A stretch of 64,000 bases of DNA from Rosenbergiella collisarenosi (GTDB lineage Bacteria > Pseudomonadota > Gammaproteobacteria > Enterobacterales > Enterobacteriaceae). This document shows, piece by piece, positions 1 to 7,882 of this stretch. Position 1 is the stretch's first letter. Each line of letters starts with the position of its first letter. The notes beneath the pieces were generated by a model, which had not been told where the DNA came from, searched no databases, and worked only from the letters and a program-made list of their open reading frames with translations. The DNA lies in the NCBI RefSeq assembly GCF_018494085.1, contig NZ_JABBFP010000002.1, forward strand, positions 124,001 through 188,000, written 5' to 3'. A program made the translations under genes and the position numbers.

Positions 1-163
1 GAAGCAGACGGTAATGAACCGAATCCCAATTAAGCGGGTTTTTACCAGAAAGGCTCAATAATCCGCTGGGCTTATTAATGACAAGTAGTGCCTCATCCTG
101 ATAGAGGATCTCGATTGCGGCCTCGCAGGGTGGGGCGATAAAAGTATCGATAATACTCGCCAT
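1..163 (-). CDS. RluA-family pseudouridine synthase, N-terminal part only
   Basis: The minus strand from an ATG at 163 encodes 54 residues before the window edge. The segment EILYQDEALLVINKPSGLLS (about residues 17-36) is the N-terminal signature of RluA-type pseudouridine synthases, which isomerise uridine in rRNA or tRNA. The catalytic Asp motif (HRLD) would lie beyond the edge, so activity and the exact member (RluA, TruC or another) cannot be judged. The family call is firm from the NKPSGLL motif; the substrate is not. Confidence 0.75.
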   Translation of the reverse strand, partial: MASIIDTFIAPPCEAAIEILYQDEALLVINKPSGLLSLSGKNPLNWDSVHYRLL

Positions 164-430
164 GATGGTCTCAGCGGTGACAGATTAAGGTTAGAAGGAT
201 AAGTGATTTTGCTCTTGAGGTGAAGCCTCATCGCATTATGTCGAGGCGCTTAACTGTTTATCTCTCCACTCTTTTACTGAATTAGGCTGACAAAGTTAAT
301 GTAATTTACATCTAATTATTTGAATAAGATTGGCAATTGTTTTCGATATTCAATCCAAAAGACGGTGAGTATTATAGCGGCTATCGCAACAGGGTCTTAT
401 TCAAAACCAGTAAAACTACGGAACAGAATC

Positions 431-646
431 ATGAAATCAATCAAAAAAATTGTCGCCATTTTTGCTTTAACTCTCGCCTCATTTGGAGCTTCTGCGCAAA
501 GTGTTACAGCATGTGCCTCTACGATCGACGAAGCCGAAGGTATCGTCGCCGCGCAAGCCAAGCAAGCAGGTGCCTCTTACAAAATTACTGAAGCACATTT
601 CAACAATGGCGTGCATATGACCGCTAAACTGCTCCCTAAGCAGTAG
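431..646 (+). CDS. YhcN/BhsA-type small exported stress protein (DUF1471)
   Basis: This 71-residue protein has a Sec signal peptide (MKSIKKIVAIFALTLASFGASA, cleavage likely after residue 22) followed by a short mature domain of about 49 residues. The mature pattern, TIDEAEGIVAAQAKQAGAS then ITEAHFNNGVHMTAKLL, matches the DUF1471 (YdgH/YhcN/BhsA/McbA) fold. Members are periplasmic or envelope proteins induced by acid, copper, peroxide or biofilm conditions in enterobacteria. An in-frame upstream extension to 320 is rejected because the signal peptide begins at this ATG. The Shine-Dalgarno is weak (CGGAACAG). The specific paralogue cannot be assigned. Confidence 0.8.
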   Translation: MKSIKKIVAIFALTLASFGASAQSVTACASTIDEAEGIVAAQAKQAGASYKITEAHFNNGVHMTAKLLPKQ

Positions 647-729
647 GTGAGATCTAGGATAGGCACTGCCAGCAAACCTATCACCCTTCATCTATACTTA
701 TTATTTGTACGGATGATTCAGGAGGTACT

Positions 730-996
730 ATGGCTGGAGGATGGGCGGAAGATGGCGCAGTTCAAAAACAGATTGATGATACCGTCGACGACGCCATCGC
801 GCAGGCGAGGAGTCAGCTCCACCACGGTGAAAGCGCGGAATTTTGCGAGGCCTGTGGTGAGCCTATACCGCTCGCTCGCCGTCAAGCATTACCGGGAGTG
901 ATCTATTGTATTAACTGCCAAGACACGCAGGATAAGAAAATGTCTGCGGCGAGCGGTATCAACCGCCGCGGGAGTAAAGATAGTCAATTGCGATGA
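730..996 (+). CDS. ybiI: DksA/TraR-type zinc-finger protein, YbiI-like
   Basis: An 88-residue protein with four cysteines in a CxxC-x17-CxxC array (C39, C42, C60, C63; motifs FCEACGEPIP and YCINCQ), the C4 zinc finger of the DksA/TraR family. It lacks the long coiled coil that DksA inserts into the RNA polymerase secondary channel, and its length matches the E. coli YbiI subfamily, whose role is not established. The start is supported by a strong Shine-Dalgarno (AGGAGGT) at 719-725. The symbol is assigned by similarity in length and motif only. Confidence 0.75.
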   Translation: MAGGWAEDGAVQKQIDDTVDDAIAQARSQLHHGESAEFCEACGEPIPLARRQALPGVIYCINCQDTQDKKMSAASGINRRGSKDSQLR

Positions 997-1157
997 AGGA
1001 TGATATGCCGTTGAGGGAGAACTTTGATATAAAGTTCACCCGAATAGATAAGATTAATATAAATAGTTTGGAAGTCTGCTATGGTTCATCGCTCAATAGG
1101 CATTGTATAAGGATAAAGAGGTATTTAATTAAAGTTAATCATTACTCCTTCCGCTAA
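993..1157 (+). CDS. Candidate small ORF overlapping the zinc-finger gene
   Basis: An ATG at 993 overlaps the TGA of the preceding gene (ATGA), a layout typical of translational coupling, and opens a 54-codon frame beginning MKDDMPLRENFDIKF. A second in-frame ATG at 1005 has AAGGATGAT just upstream. The product is basic, has no recognisable domain and ends 4 bases into the convergent phosphatase gene. Codon use is AT-rich compared with the gene upstream. It may be a chance frame; I recognise no family. Confidence 0.2.
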   Translation: MKDDMPLRENFDIKFTRIDKININSLEVCYGSSLNRHCIRIKRYLIKVNHYSFR

Positions 1158-1768
1158 ATTTTAAGCAAGTGAGAAGCGATTCCCCATCTTAGAGCGATAC
1201 ATTCCCCATTAACTAGATCAAATAAGGTGTAGCTTGCATTCGGTTGTGTATATTCAGGGAAATTATTAAGAGTCCTTTCTTTCAATAACGTAACAATTCC
1301 TTGAATAATACGACCATGAGACACTACGCAGATAGTTTCGTGAGGTGAAGTTTTTTCCAGATTATATATAAAGTGAACAATGCGCTGTGAAGACTCCGCC
1401 AGTGACTCTCCGCCCACAGGTCGAAACTCGGGATTGAGCTTAAATAGCTCATTAGCTTCTTTTGGATAATGCTTCATGACTAGGTCTAATGACATCCCCT
1501 CAAACTGACCAAATGATTGTTCCTTAAGCGCAGGCTCAATTATCAATGGACAGAGAAAGTGGTCAGATAGACTCCGCCCCATATGTAAGGCACGGTTAAG
1601 TGGAGAAGTATACACACATTCCACTTGATAATTATGGATAGTTAGCGCCGCTAGTAAGGCTGAAGTTTCGCGTAAACCTTTAGGTGTTAGCGAACTATCG
1701 CTGTGTCCCTGAATAATTCTTTTCACATTCCAGTCAGTTTCGGCATGTCGAACTAATATTACTTTCAT
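1154..1768 (-). CDS. Histidine phosphatase family protein (phosphoglycerate mutase-like)
   Basis: A 204-residue branch-1 histidine phosphatase. The N-terminal VRHAETDWN carries the phospho-accepting His8, and SHGR near residue 150 supplies the second catalytic His; the Glu-containing GQFEGMSL segment near residue 90 completes the pocket. Relatives include CobC (alpha-ribazole phosphatase), GpmB and YhfR/PhoE-type broad phosphatases, and the sequence alone does not choose between them. The gene is more AT-rich than the core genes of the window, which hints at acquisition. A repeated CAAGGA/TCCTTG element lies just upstream. Confidence 0.8.
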   Translation of the reverse strand: MKVILVRHAETDWNVKRIIQGHSDSSLTPKGLRETSALLAALTIHNYQVECVYTSPLNRALHMGRSLSDHFLCPLIIEPALKEQSFGQFEGMSLDLVMKHYPKEANELFKLNPEFRPVGGESLAESSQRIVHFIYNLEKTSPHETICVVSHGRIIQGIVTLLKERTLNNFPEYTQPNASYTLFDLVNGECIALRWGIASHLLKI

Positions 1769-1784
1769 CGTCTTAAAGTTATTC

Positions 1785-1852
1785 TCCTTGCAAGGAAAAA
1801 CCTTGTATTTCTACATCATTTTTTCCTTGTTCGGTTATTCTCGCTTCAAGGA
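1785..1852. promoter_or_regulatory. Cluster of CAAGGA/TCCTTG repeats upstream of the phosphatase gene
   Basis: Positions 1785-1796 form a perfect 12-base palindrome, TCCTTGCAAGGA. CAAGGAAAAA at 1791-1800 also pairs perfectly with TTTTTCCTTG at 1820-1829, and a further CAAGGA lies at 1847-1852. The array begins 17 bases upstream of the phosphatase start codon. It could be a multi-site operator or a leader hairpin; the only good Shine-Dalgarno-like AAGGAG in the leader lies inside the palindrome, rather far (about 15 bases) from the ATG. Confidence 0.35.
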
Positions 1853-2381
1853 CCAATACATCAGTTAAGGCTAAAAATAGATGATATGTTGAAACGTAAT
1901 CTACTAAGTTGCAATCGTTGTAGTGTGTGATGGAGATTGGAGTCAATCAAAGACTAACGCACACTTAAAAGTAAAAATTGAAACCTTGCAACCAAGCGGG
2001 TTCTAAGCTAAGTGGTAGGAAGTTATATCCTAAACTGTATTTCTAGTTCTAAGATTGAACATTGCTATGTCGGATCTTCAGCACTAAATTACTTCTCACA
2101 TAATTGGCTAACCTTAGCATCAACAATTTAGGATTATTTGATTTATATGATAATTCTCTAGAGATATTTAAGGAAATTTATCAGCATCTTTAACCAAAGA
2201 AGCCTCTCTCCCCCAATAACTAGCAACGATAAGAAAAACATATGCCATCTAACTGTTTGTTTTTAAATAATTTTAAATTATTTTTCTAGAACCGTGATCT
2301 AAAACATTATAAATATAATCCTTTATGTTTTATAAATGAGTTCACTTTTTTGAATGTATTGTGCCAGCGAGAGACTCTACA
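1853..2381. other. AT-rich intergenic stretch without recognisable genes
   Basis: About 530 bases with many stop codons in all frames and no convincing Shine-Dalgarno-led ORF. It must hold the promoter of the amino-acid permease that starts at 2382; the region around 2270-2340 is strongly AT-rich, but I cannot choose a single -35/-10 pair. I see no tRNA-like fold, terminator with U-tract or repeat family here. Confidence 0.5.
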
Positions 2382-3872
2382 ATGGAAAAATCAACACAAT
2401 CCCCCGTACAAGATGCACCGCAAGCTGGTAAAGAGCAATTCCAACGCTCAATTGGGCTTATCTCCAACTTCTCGTTAGGCTTTACCTATCTTTCACCGCT
2501 GACCGCCGTCTATTCACTATTCGCCTTGGCTATTACCCTCGCGGGGCCTCCGGCGATCTGGTGGATCGTCATCGCAGCGGTAGGGCAACTGTTAGTGGCG
2601 TTAGTCTTTGGCGAAATCGCCTCACAATACCCCATCACGGGAGGGCTATACCCTTGGGCAAGGCGCTTATGGGGAAGAAAATATGCGTGGATTGCGGCTT
2701 GGGTCTATTTATGGGCTTTGGTGGTGACCATTACCTCGATTGCGGAATATACCGCTACGTTTGTGGCCAGCCTTGCTGCATTTAGCCCTACACCGCTTCA
2801 TCTCCTGATGACTTCAGTGGTCTTGCTAGCGGTGATGATGGGAGTAAATCTATCAGGGACTAAAAACCTCGCTCGTGTCGCAAGAATTGGCTTTTGGTGT
2901 GAGATTGTCAGTGTGATTGCATTAGGGATCTATCTGTTAATATTTCACCGTTCACAACCCTTCTCCGTTATCTTCGATTCAATGGGGATCTTATCGAGTA
3001 GCGGTAGTTATGTCGGGGCCTTTATGGCCGCCTCGCTGATGGGGCTGTTTATGTTCTTCGGTTTCGAGGCCTGCGGCAACGTCGCGGAAGAAGTGCAAGA
3101 CGCCAGTCGTAAAATTCCTGTAGCGATGATCCTAAGTATTGTCTTCGGGGCAATCTCGGCGATTATCTCGGTATTAGGGTATCTGCTTTCCTCACCTAAT
3201 CTACGCAATATTGTCAGCGGTAAGGTCAGTGATCCCATTCCAGCGATTCTCAACGAGGCCTTGGGGCCCATTGGGGCGAAAGTGTTTATCGTGATTGCGA
3301 TTATCGCCATGCTCTCTTGCATACTCTCGTTACAAGCTGCACTAAGCCGCCTCATTTTTTCCTTTTCTCGCGATCAGATGTTACCAGGCAGCCGTTGGAT
3401 GGCGAAAATATCCACTCATGATGTGCCCGATAACGCGATGATTATCAGTTGTCTACTCCCGGTGATCTTCTGTGTCTGGGTCTATTTCCAACCGGATAAC
3501 TTAGCGCGTATTACCGCGTTTGCGGTCATCGGCATCTATCTCTCTTTCCAGATGGTCGTCTTCGCCGCGTTACGTCAACGTTTAAAAGGCTGGAAGCCTG
3601 GAGGAGAATGGCATATCGGCGGGAGTGGATTAATAGTGAACGTCATCGCATTGGCCTATGGCGTGGTGGGGATCTACCTACTGGCCCAACCTGCGGAGAG
3701 TCCTAACTTCATCGATAAATGGACAGTGCTGATTGGCTTGGCGATCGTGGTTGGCGTTGGATTACTCTACATGCTGATTCGCCGTCCTTACGGGAAATCT
3801 AGCGCACCAGAAAACGATGCGCTAGAGCATGCTAATGCGCTGAGAGAACTGCGCCGTCAAACGGAATCATAG
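2382..3872 (+). CDS. APC-superfamily amino acid/amine permease
   Basis: A 496-residue inner-membrane transporter with about 12 hydrophobic helices and the APC pattern early in the protein (SIGLISNFSLGF, then SQYPITGGLYPWAR near residue 90). Its closest well-known relatives are the amino acid/choline transporter group (fungal GABA permease-like), many of which carry GABA, amines or amino acids. A GTG at 2361 is in frame, but AGCGAGAG precedes the ATG at 2382, which is the better start. The 3' end overlaps the convergent Cache-domain gene by 6 bases. With the adjacent GntR regulator and aldehyde dehydrogenase, an amine or amino-aldehyde precursor is a reasonable guess for the substrate. Confidence 0.85.
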   Translation: MEKSTQSPVQDAPQAGKEQFQRSIGLISNFSLGFTYLSPLTAVYSLFALAITLAGPPAIWWIVIAAVGQLLVALVFGEIASQYPITGGLYPWARRLWGRKYAWIAAWVYLWALVVTITSIAEYTATFVASLAAFSPTPLHLLMTSVVLLAVMMGVNLSGTKNLARVARIGFWCEIVSVIALGIYLLIFHRSQPFSVIFDSMGILSSSGSYVGAFMAASLMGLFMFFGFEACGNVAEEVQDASRKIPVAMILSIVFGAISAIISVLGYLLSSPNLRNIVSGKVSDPIPAILNEALGPIGAKVFIVIAIIAMLSCILSLQAALSRLIFSFSRDQMLPGSRWMAKISTHDVPDNAMIISCLLPVIFCVWVYFQPDNLARITAFAVIGIYLSFQMVVFAALRQRLKGWKPGGEWHIGGSGLIVNVIALAYGVVGIYLLAQPAESPNFIDKWTVLIGLAIVVGVGLLYMLIRRPYGKSSAPENDALEHANALRELRRQTES

Positions 3873-4568
3873 CGGTAAGTACAGGGAAAAAAGAGCATGC
3901 TGGTGGCTGAGCCTCAGCGTGCTACTCCCTAGGATATCCCCGACACGGTAGCCGGTTAGCGTCGAAAAAATAATACGACCGAAGCTATTGGTCACCACTA
4001 GCTTAGTCCTTGGCGAAGAAAGGGCATTGACGATCTCCTCTTCGATACGACTGACCAAAATATCGATGGCGGCAACCCCATAGAAGCACTCTTCGATAAA
4101 AATCGGTGCTGCAGAGGTCATGGTGTAAGACGTATTGCAGATGTAATCGACATAGGGGCCGTGAAAATAGTGGTCCTTCGAAGATTTAGTCTTAAGGAAC
4201 CATTCGAAGGTGCGAAAGTCGAGATGTTGATGGGGCAGCGGCGTTAATTCCAGTGTAGTGCCATCGGCGGCTTCTTTATACATCCAGAATAGGGACCAAG
4301 TTGCCTGCGGATTTAATGGACTATCGGCGTGATAGGCAAAGCCCGCCCCAGAAGCGAAGCGATTGGTAGAGAGCGCGTCGCGGATGAGGGATTTGATGGG
4401 TGGAGTAGGGAAGGCGTGAACCGGTAGCGCCGTGGGCAGGACCGCGGTGACGAGAGGTGTCAATAGCTGCGTGAGTTGCAGAGCGAGTTGCTGGCTTGAG
4501 CGTGAACATTGATCGAACAGTTGTTCGAGTGAGTCAATAACGGCGTGTAACGAGGCAGTCGATTTCAC
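3867..4568 (-). CDS. Soluble Cache (PDC) sensor-domain protein
   Basis: A 233-residue protein read from a GTG at 4568 that directly follows the TAA of the GntR gene (TAAGTG), so the two are probably translationally coupled. The middle and C-terminal part (WSLFWMYKEAADGTTLELTP, GPYVDYICNTSYTMTSAAPI, EECFYGVAAIDILVSRIEEE) follows the PDC/Cache ligand-binding fold, with the Tyr-rich pocket followed by a GVAAIDI strand. Unlike typical Cache receptors it has no signal peptide and no membrane helix, so it should act in the cytoplasm. It probably binds the metabolite handled by the neighbouring permease and dehydrogenase and may act with the GntR protein; this is inference. Confidence 0.7.
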   Translation of the reverse strand: MKSTASLHAVIDSLEQLFDQCSRSSQQLALQLTQLLTPLVTAVLPTALPVHAFPTPPIKSLIRDALSTNRFASGAGFAYHADSPLNPQATWSLFWMYKEAADGTTLELTPLPHQHLDFRTFEWFLKTKSSKDHYFHGPYVDYICNTSYTMTSAAPIFIEECFYGVAAIDILVSRIEEEIVNALSSPRTKLVVTNSFGRIIFSTLTGYRVGDILGSSTLRLSHQHALFSLYLPL

Positions 4569-5312
4569 TTAAGAGAGTCTCCCTGATGTGGGGATATTGA
4601 GATTGCGCTTACAGTCAAGAAGCTGTTCAGCGATAAACATAATAAGATCACTGACAGCTTGGGTAGCCGCTTCGCTACGGTGTTGAGACAAAGCTTCCAT
4701 CAGTTCTTGATAACGTTGCACGCATTGCCGATGTAATGCGTCATCACCATAGAGTAGCGCCACGAACGGTGCCCATTCGGATTGCAGCAATAATTCGCTA
4801 TTGGCTAAGCGAGCCGATTGGGAGCTTGCAGAGAGAAAGAGTAAGCAGCGCATATCGGCTTGAGCGCGCGATTCAGCGCTATCTGCCTGCTGAAAAGCGT
4901 CGATTAATGCGAAGAAGGTGAGCTGTTCACTCTCGCTCATTCGTTTAGTAGCGAGGCGTGCACTGTGTGTCAGTACGGCACAATGCATCTCACCAAGATC
5001 GAGCAAGTAATCACTACTGAGTTGACGGAGCGGATGATAGTTATGGGGTCGATTTTCAAGGTTCGCACAGACAAAACTGCCACCGTGGCGTCCACGACTG
5101 GTGTAAATCAGCTCCTTGGCGCGCAGTGTATTCAAGGCCTCGCGTACCGTGATATGCGAAACCCCCAGCATCTTGGCCAGCTCTGCTTCGTTGGGCAGCT
5201 GTTCATGGGCCTGCAACAGCCCAGTCATGATGGCATTGGCGAGGCGGGTCACAATCTGTTCCGCTCGGCTTGCCTGTCCGATTGGCGCGAATATTATCGC
5301 ATGCGTCATCAT
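4569..5312 (-). CDS. GntR-family transcriptional regulator (FadR/FCD type)
   Basis: A 247-residue DNA-binding regulator. Residues about 15-85 hold the winged helix-turn-helix, with the hallmark run LPNEAELAKMLGVSHITVRE followed by the RGRHGGSFV wing. The C-terminal part is mostly helical, as in FCD effector domains. A TTG-initiated extension to 5375 is possible, but ATGs at 5312 and 5309 fit the family N-terminus. It is transcribed away from the aldehyde dehydrogenase gene and heads a two-gene unit with the Cache protein. It most likely controls the divergent dehydrogenase and itself from the 5313-5458 gap; I could not identify a clear operator. Confidence 0.85.
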   Translation of the reverse strand: MMTHAIIFAPIGQASRAEQIVTRLANAIMTGLLQAHEQLPNEAELAKMLGVSHITVREALNTLRAKELIYTSRGRHGGSFVCANLENRPHNYHPLRQLSSDYLLDLGEMHCAVLTHSARLATKRMSESEQLTFFALIDAFQQADSAESRAQADMRCLLFLSASSQSARLANSELLLQSEWAPFVALLYGDDALHRQCVQRYQELMEALSQHRSEAATQAVSDLIMFIAEQLLDCKRNLNIPTSGRLS

Positions 5313-5458
5313 CGTTATGCTTTTACCGGTTGTCCACGAGGAAAACAGTCTTAACACAGCAAGGGTATTTTTCAAAGCGCTGCGCCACGCCTTAGAGCGA
5401 GAATCCCCGGCGAGTGCATTTTTCTTAGGTTTGTAGTGAACTTATCGAGGATAAAACG

Positions 5459-6889
5459 ATGCAACGACTGAAACATTTTATTGATGGCCAATACGTTGAT
5501 GCGGCATCAACGGCCTATTTTGACTTGATTAGTCCGGTGGATGGTAGCTGCTATGCCCAGAGCCCAAAAGGAGAGGCCGCCGAGGTGACGCTGGCGTATC
5601 AGGCGGCGGCCCGCGCCTTCAAGCAATGGCGACGCTCCACGCCCTCCGAGAGACAAAAAGCCTTACTTCAGCTAGCTGAGGCGGTTGAGGCTAACACGCA
5701 ACGCCTCGTCGACCTGCAATGCCGAGAAACTGGACAGTTAAAACACTTTATAGAGAAAGAAGAGGTCGCGGCCTCTTGTGATGCTTTGCGGTTCTTTGCC
5801 GGAGCAGCCCGGCATTTAGAGGGACGAGCCAGCTACGAATATTTAGACGGCTTTACCTCAAGCATTCGCCGCGAGCCTCTGGGCATAGTTGGGCAAGTCA
5901 CGCCATGGAACTATCCTTTTATGATGGCGATTTGGAAAATCGCGCCTGCCTTAGCCGCAGGGAATACGGTGGTACTTAAGCCCAGTGATACTACACCGAT
6001 GAGCACCCTATTACTGGCCGAGCTGGCGGCAGAGTTTTTCCCAAAAGGTGCCGTTAATGTGATCTTAGGGCAGGCGGAAACCGGATCGCTGGTAGTGTCC
6101 AATCCTAACGCATCACTGGTTTCCATTACCGGCTCGGTGCGTGCCGGTGTACAGGTCGCCACTTCGGCGGCTGCGAATCTGACTAAGTCCCATTTAGAGT
6201 TAGGCGGTAAAGCGCCGGCCATCGTTTTTGCCGATGCGAATATCGAGAAGGCGATTGACGGTATTACGACCGCGGGCTTCTTCAATGCGGGCCAAGACTG
6301 TACCGCCGCGACGCGTATTTTAGTCGAGGCCTCAATTTATCCGGCTTTCTTACAGCAGCTGGTCGCTAAAACTGAGCACATCCGTTTCGGCAAGCCTGAT
6401 GATAGCGACGCTTTATTCGGGGCGCTCAACAGTGCGAATCAGCTGGCGCAAGTCGAAGGCTTTATACAACGGTTACCGGCCCATGCCAAAGTGGAAATCG
6501 GCGGTAGTGCGGCGCAAGGGGCTGGGTTTTATTTCCCAGCGACCATCATTTCAGGACTAAAGCAGGAAGATGAGGCGATTCAACAGGAAGTATTTGGTCC
6601 GGTGATGACGATACAATCCTTCGACAATGAGGCTGATGCCCTCAGCAAAGCCAATGACGTCGACTATGGGCTCGCCGCTAGTGTATGGACCGGCTCGGTG
6701 GCGAAGGCCCATCGACTCACGCGCGATCTCGACTTTGGCACCGTTTGGGTTAACAACCATATTCCGCTCTGTGCAGAAATGCCTCACGGCGGCTTTAAGA
6801 AGTCAGGTTACGGTAAAGATCTCTCGGCCTATGCGCTGGAGGAATATACCCGAGTGAAACATGTGATGATCGATCTTGAGCAAGACTAA
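5459..6889 (+). CDS. NAD(P)-dependent aldehyde dehydrogenase (gamma-aminobutyraldehyde dehydrogenase-like)
   Basis: A 476-residue ALDH-superfamily enzyme oxidising an aldehyde to its acid. The catalytic elements are present: the oxyanion Asn in TPWNYPF (N151), the cofactor loop SITGSVRAG, the general base in LELGGK (E247) and the nucleophile in GQDCTAA (C281). Overall pattern and length are closest to PatD/YdcW, which converts gamma-aminobutyraldehyde to GABA in putrescine breakdown. A good Shine-Dalgarno (GAGGAT) precedes the ATG. Linkage to an amine-type permease and a GntR regulator supports an amino-aldehyde substrate, but betaine-aldehyde-like substrates cannot be excluded. Confidence 0.85.
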   Translation: MQRLKHFIDGQYVDAASTAYFDLISPVDGSCYAQSPKGEAAEVTLAYQAAARAFKQWRRSTPSERQKALLQLAEAVEANTQRLVDLQCRETGQLKHFIEKEEVAASCDALRFFAGAARHLEGRASYEYLDGFTSSIRREPLGIVGQVTPWNYPFMMAIWKIAPALAAGNTVVLKPSDTTPMSTLLLAELAAEFFPKGAVNVILGQAETGSLVVSNPNASLVSITGSVRAGVQVATSAAANLTKSHLELGGKAPAIVFADANIEKAIDGITTAGFFNAGQDCTAATRILVEASIYPAFLQQLVAKTEHIRFGKPDDSDALFGALNSANQLAQVEGFIQRLPAHAKVEIGGSAAQGAGFYFPATIISGLKQEDEAIQQEVFGPVMTIQSFDNEADALSKANDVDYGLAASVWTGSVAKAHRLTRDLDFGTVWVNNHIPLCAEMPHGGFKKSGYGKDLSAYALEEYTRVKHVMIDLEQD

Positions 6890-6900
6890 GCGAGGTGATA

Positions 6901-7368
6901 ATGCGTAAATTCGGTGCCTACACTCTTTTCACACTCTGCCTGACGAGCGGACTAAGCTATGCAGAAACGACGCCGCTAACGGTCGTCACGCAGTATATGC
7001 AGGCGTGGAACCAGCACGACAGTAACAAGGCAGGGACTTATTTCGCGGACAAAGTCAGTTATTACGATGCCTCGGTCGGTGAGCCCGTCGTCGGTAAGCA
7101 ACAGGCCACACAACAGGTCGTTAAAACCTTCGTCGATGCAGTACCTGATTTACGCTGGGTGATGACCAGTAAACCGGTCTATAACGGCGACACAATTGCG
7201 TTCCAATGGCGTTTTACCGGAACTAACGATGGTGCTTGGGCCGGTACTCCGGCTACGCATAAAAAAATCAGCTTTGATGGGGTGAGTTTTATCAAGGTGT
7301 CAAAAGGTAAGATTACTTACCAGGGCGATTATTATGATTCGAAAAAATTATCGGATCAGTTGAGATAG
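6901..7368 (+). CDS. Exported SnoaL-like (NTF2-fold) protein
   Basis: A 155-residue protein with a Sec signal peptide (MRKFGAYTLFTLCLTSGLSYA, cleavage near residue 21), then an NTF2/SnoaL-type domain: VVTQYMQAWNQHD, GKQQATQQVVKTFVDAVPDL and the W-rich strand FQWRFTGTNDG. This is the polyketide-cyclase/ester-cyclase fold, often with unknown substrate. The start at 6901 is chosen over the GTG at 6895 because GAGG at 6892-6895 fits it as the ribosome site. It follows the aldehyde dehydrogenase by 11 bases, so it is probably in the same operon. Its function is unknown; a role in handling a periplasmic ligand of the pathway is speculation. Confidence 0.75.
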   Translation: MRKFGAYTLFTLCLTSGLSYAETTPLTVVTQYMQAWNQHDSNKAGTYFADKVSYYDASVGEPVVGKQQATQQVVKTFVDAVPDLRWVMTSKPVYNGDTIAFQWRFTGTNDGAWAGTPATHKKISFDGVSFIKVSKGKITYQGDYYDSKKLSDQLR

Positions 7369-7379
7369 TTGTTTAAACC

Positions 7380-7413
7380 AACCCTGGCTCGGTCAGCTCA
7401 TCGCACCAGGGTT
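7380..7413. terminator. Hairpin after the dehydrogenase/SnoaL operon
   Basis: AACCCTGG (7380-7387) pairs perfectly with CCAGGGTT (7406-7413) across an 18-base loop, just after the SnoaL-like gene. There is no downstream U-tract, so it would be a weak or factor-assisted terminator at best. It overlaps the end of the decayed DapA-family remnant. Confidence 0.3.
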
Positions 7414-7534
7414 AATTCAGTTCTAATTCGCTAAGCATTTTAGCTATCTCATTCATCGCTGAATCGGGTAGCGGCTGAATAGGGCGAGGCAGGCAATCCC
7501 TCTCAGTAAGCCGCAGTCGTTGAGAAAAAACGCT
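7412..7534 (-). pseudogene. C-terminal remnant of a DapA/NAL-family aldolase gene
   Basis: On the minus strand, an open stretch ending at a TAA (7412-7414) reads SQRLRLTERDCLPRPIQPLP followed by DSAMNEIAKMLSELELN. The LPRPIQPL...IAKMLSELEL ending is typical of the C-terminal helix region of dihydrodipicolinate synthase-like aldolases. A stop codon at 7535-7537 closes the frame upstream and nothing recognisable continues beyond it, so only about 40 codons survive. It probably marks a former gene of the neighbouring catabolic cassette, deleted when the toxin-antitoxin pair or another segment entered. The similarity is by pattern memory only. Confidence 0.4.
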
Positions 7535-7561
7535 TTAGCCTATGGTCATCTAATTCGCCAG

Positions 7562-7882
7562 TTATCGTTCCATTCTGGCGGCTAACTCTTCATAAATTGA
7601 ATCTCTACGATCGACGGCCACGACAGTGACTTTTACGATATATGTGCCGCCTGACTCATCATGCACGGTGTAAGCTAAGCGATAGCCGTCAGTTCTAAGC
7701 TTAATCTTGTAGCAGTTATGCTGTAATGAGAGCCTATTTTTCGGCATTGTGAGCAATTCATACGAGTTCAGACGTTTTTCAAGGAGCTTCTTAAACTTCG
7801 TTTTAATTGCCGGGGAAAGGGCTTGCCATTCCGAAAGGGCCTGTTTTTTAAAGACTAGCTTAGCTTTAAAAGCTGGACTCAT
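7562..7882 (-). CDS. RelE/ParE-superfamily toxin (StbE-like)
   Basis: A 106-residue protein with the RelE/StbE pattern: FKKQALSEWQALSPAIKTKF in the N-terminal helices, NCYKIKLRTDGYRLAYTVHD in the central beta strands and VVAVDRRDSIYEEL at the end. RelE-type toxins cleave mRNA at the ribosome; residues such as the Arg/Lys of KIKLRTDGYRL and the terminal Tyr would be the active ones. The start codon shares one base with the antitoxin stop (TAATG), the usual tight coupling in these operons. It is a type II toxin by family and context; activity is not shown. Confidence 0.85.
   Translation of the reverse strand: MSPAFKAKLVFKKQALSEWQALSPAIKTKFKKLLEKRLNSYELLTMPKNRLSLQHNCYKIKLRTDGYRLAYTVHDESGGTYIVKVTVVAVDRRDSIYEELAARMER

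Noticed and set aside
3008-3355. 115-codon minus-strand frame
   Set aside because: Antisense to the amino-acid permease; no motif or ribosome site.
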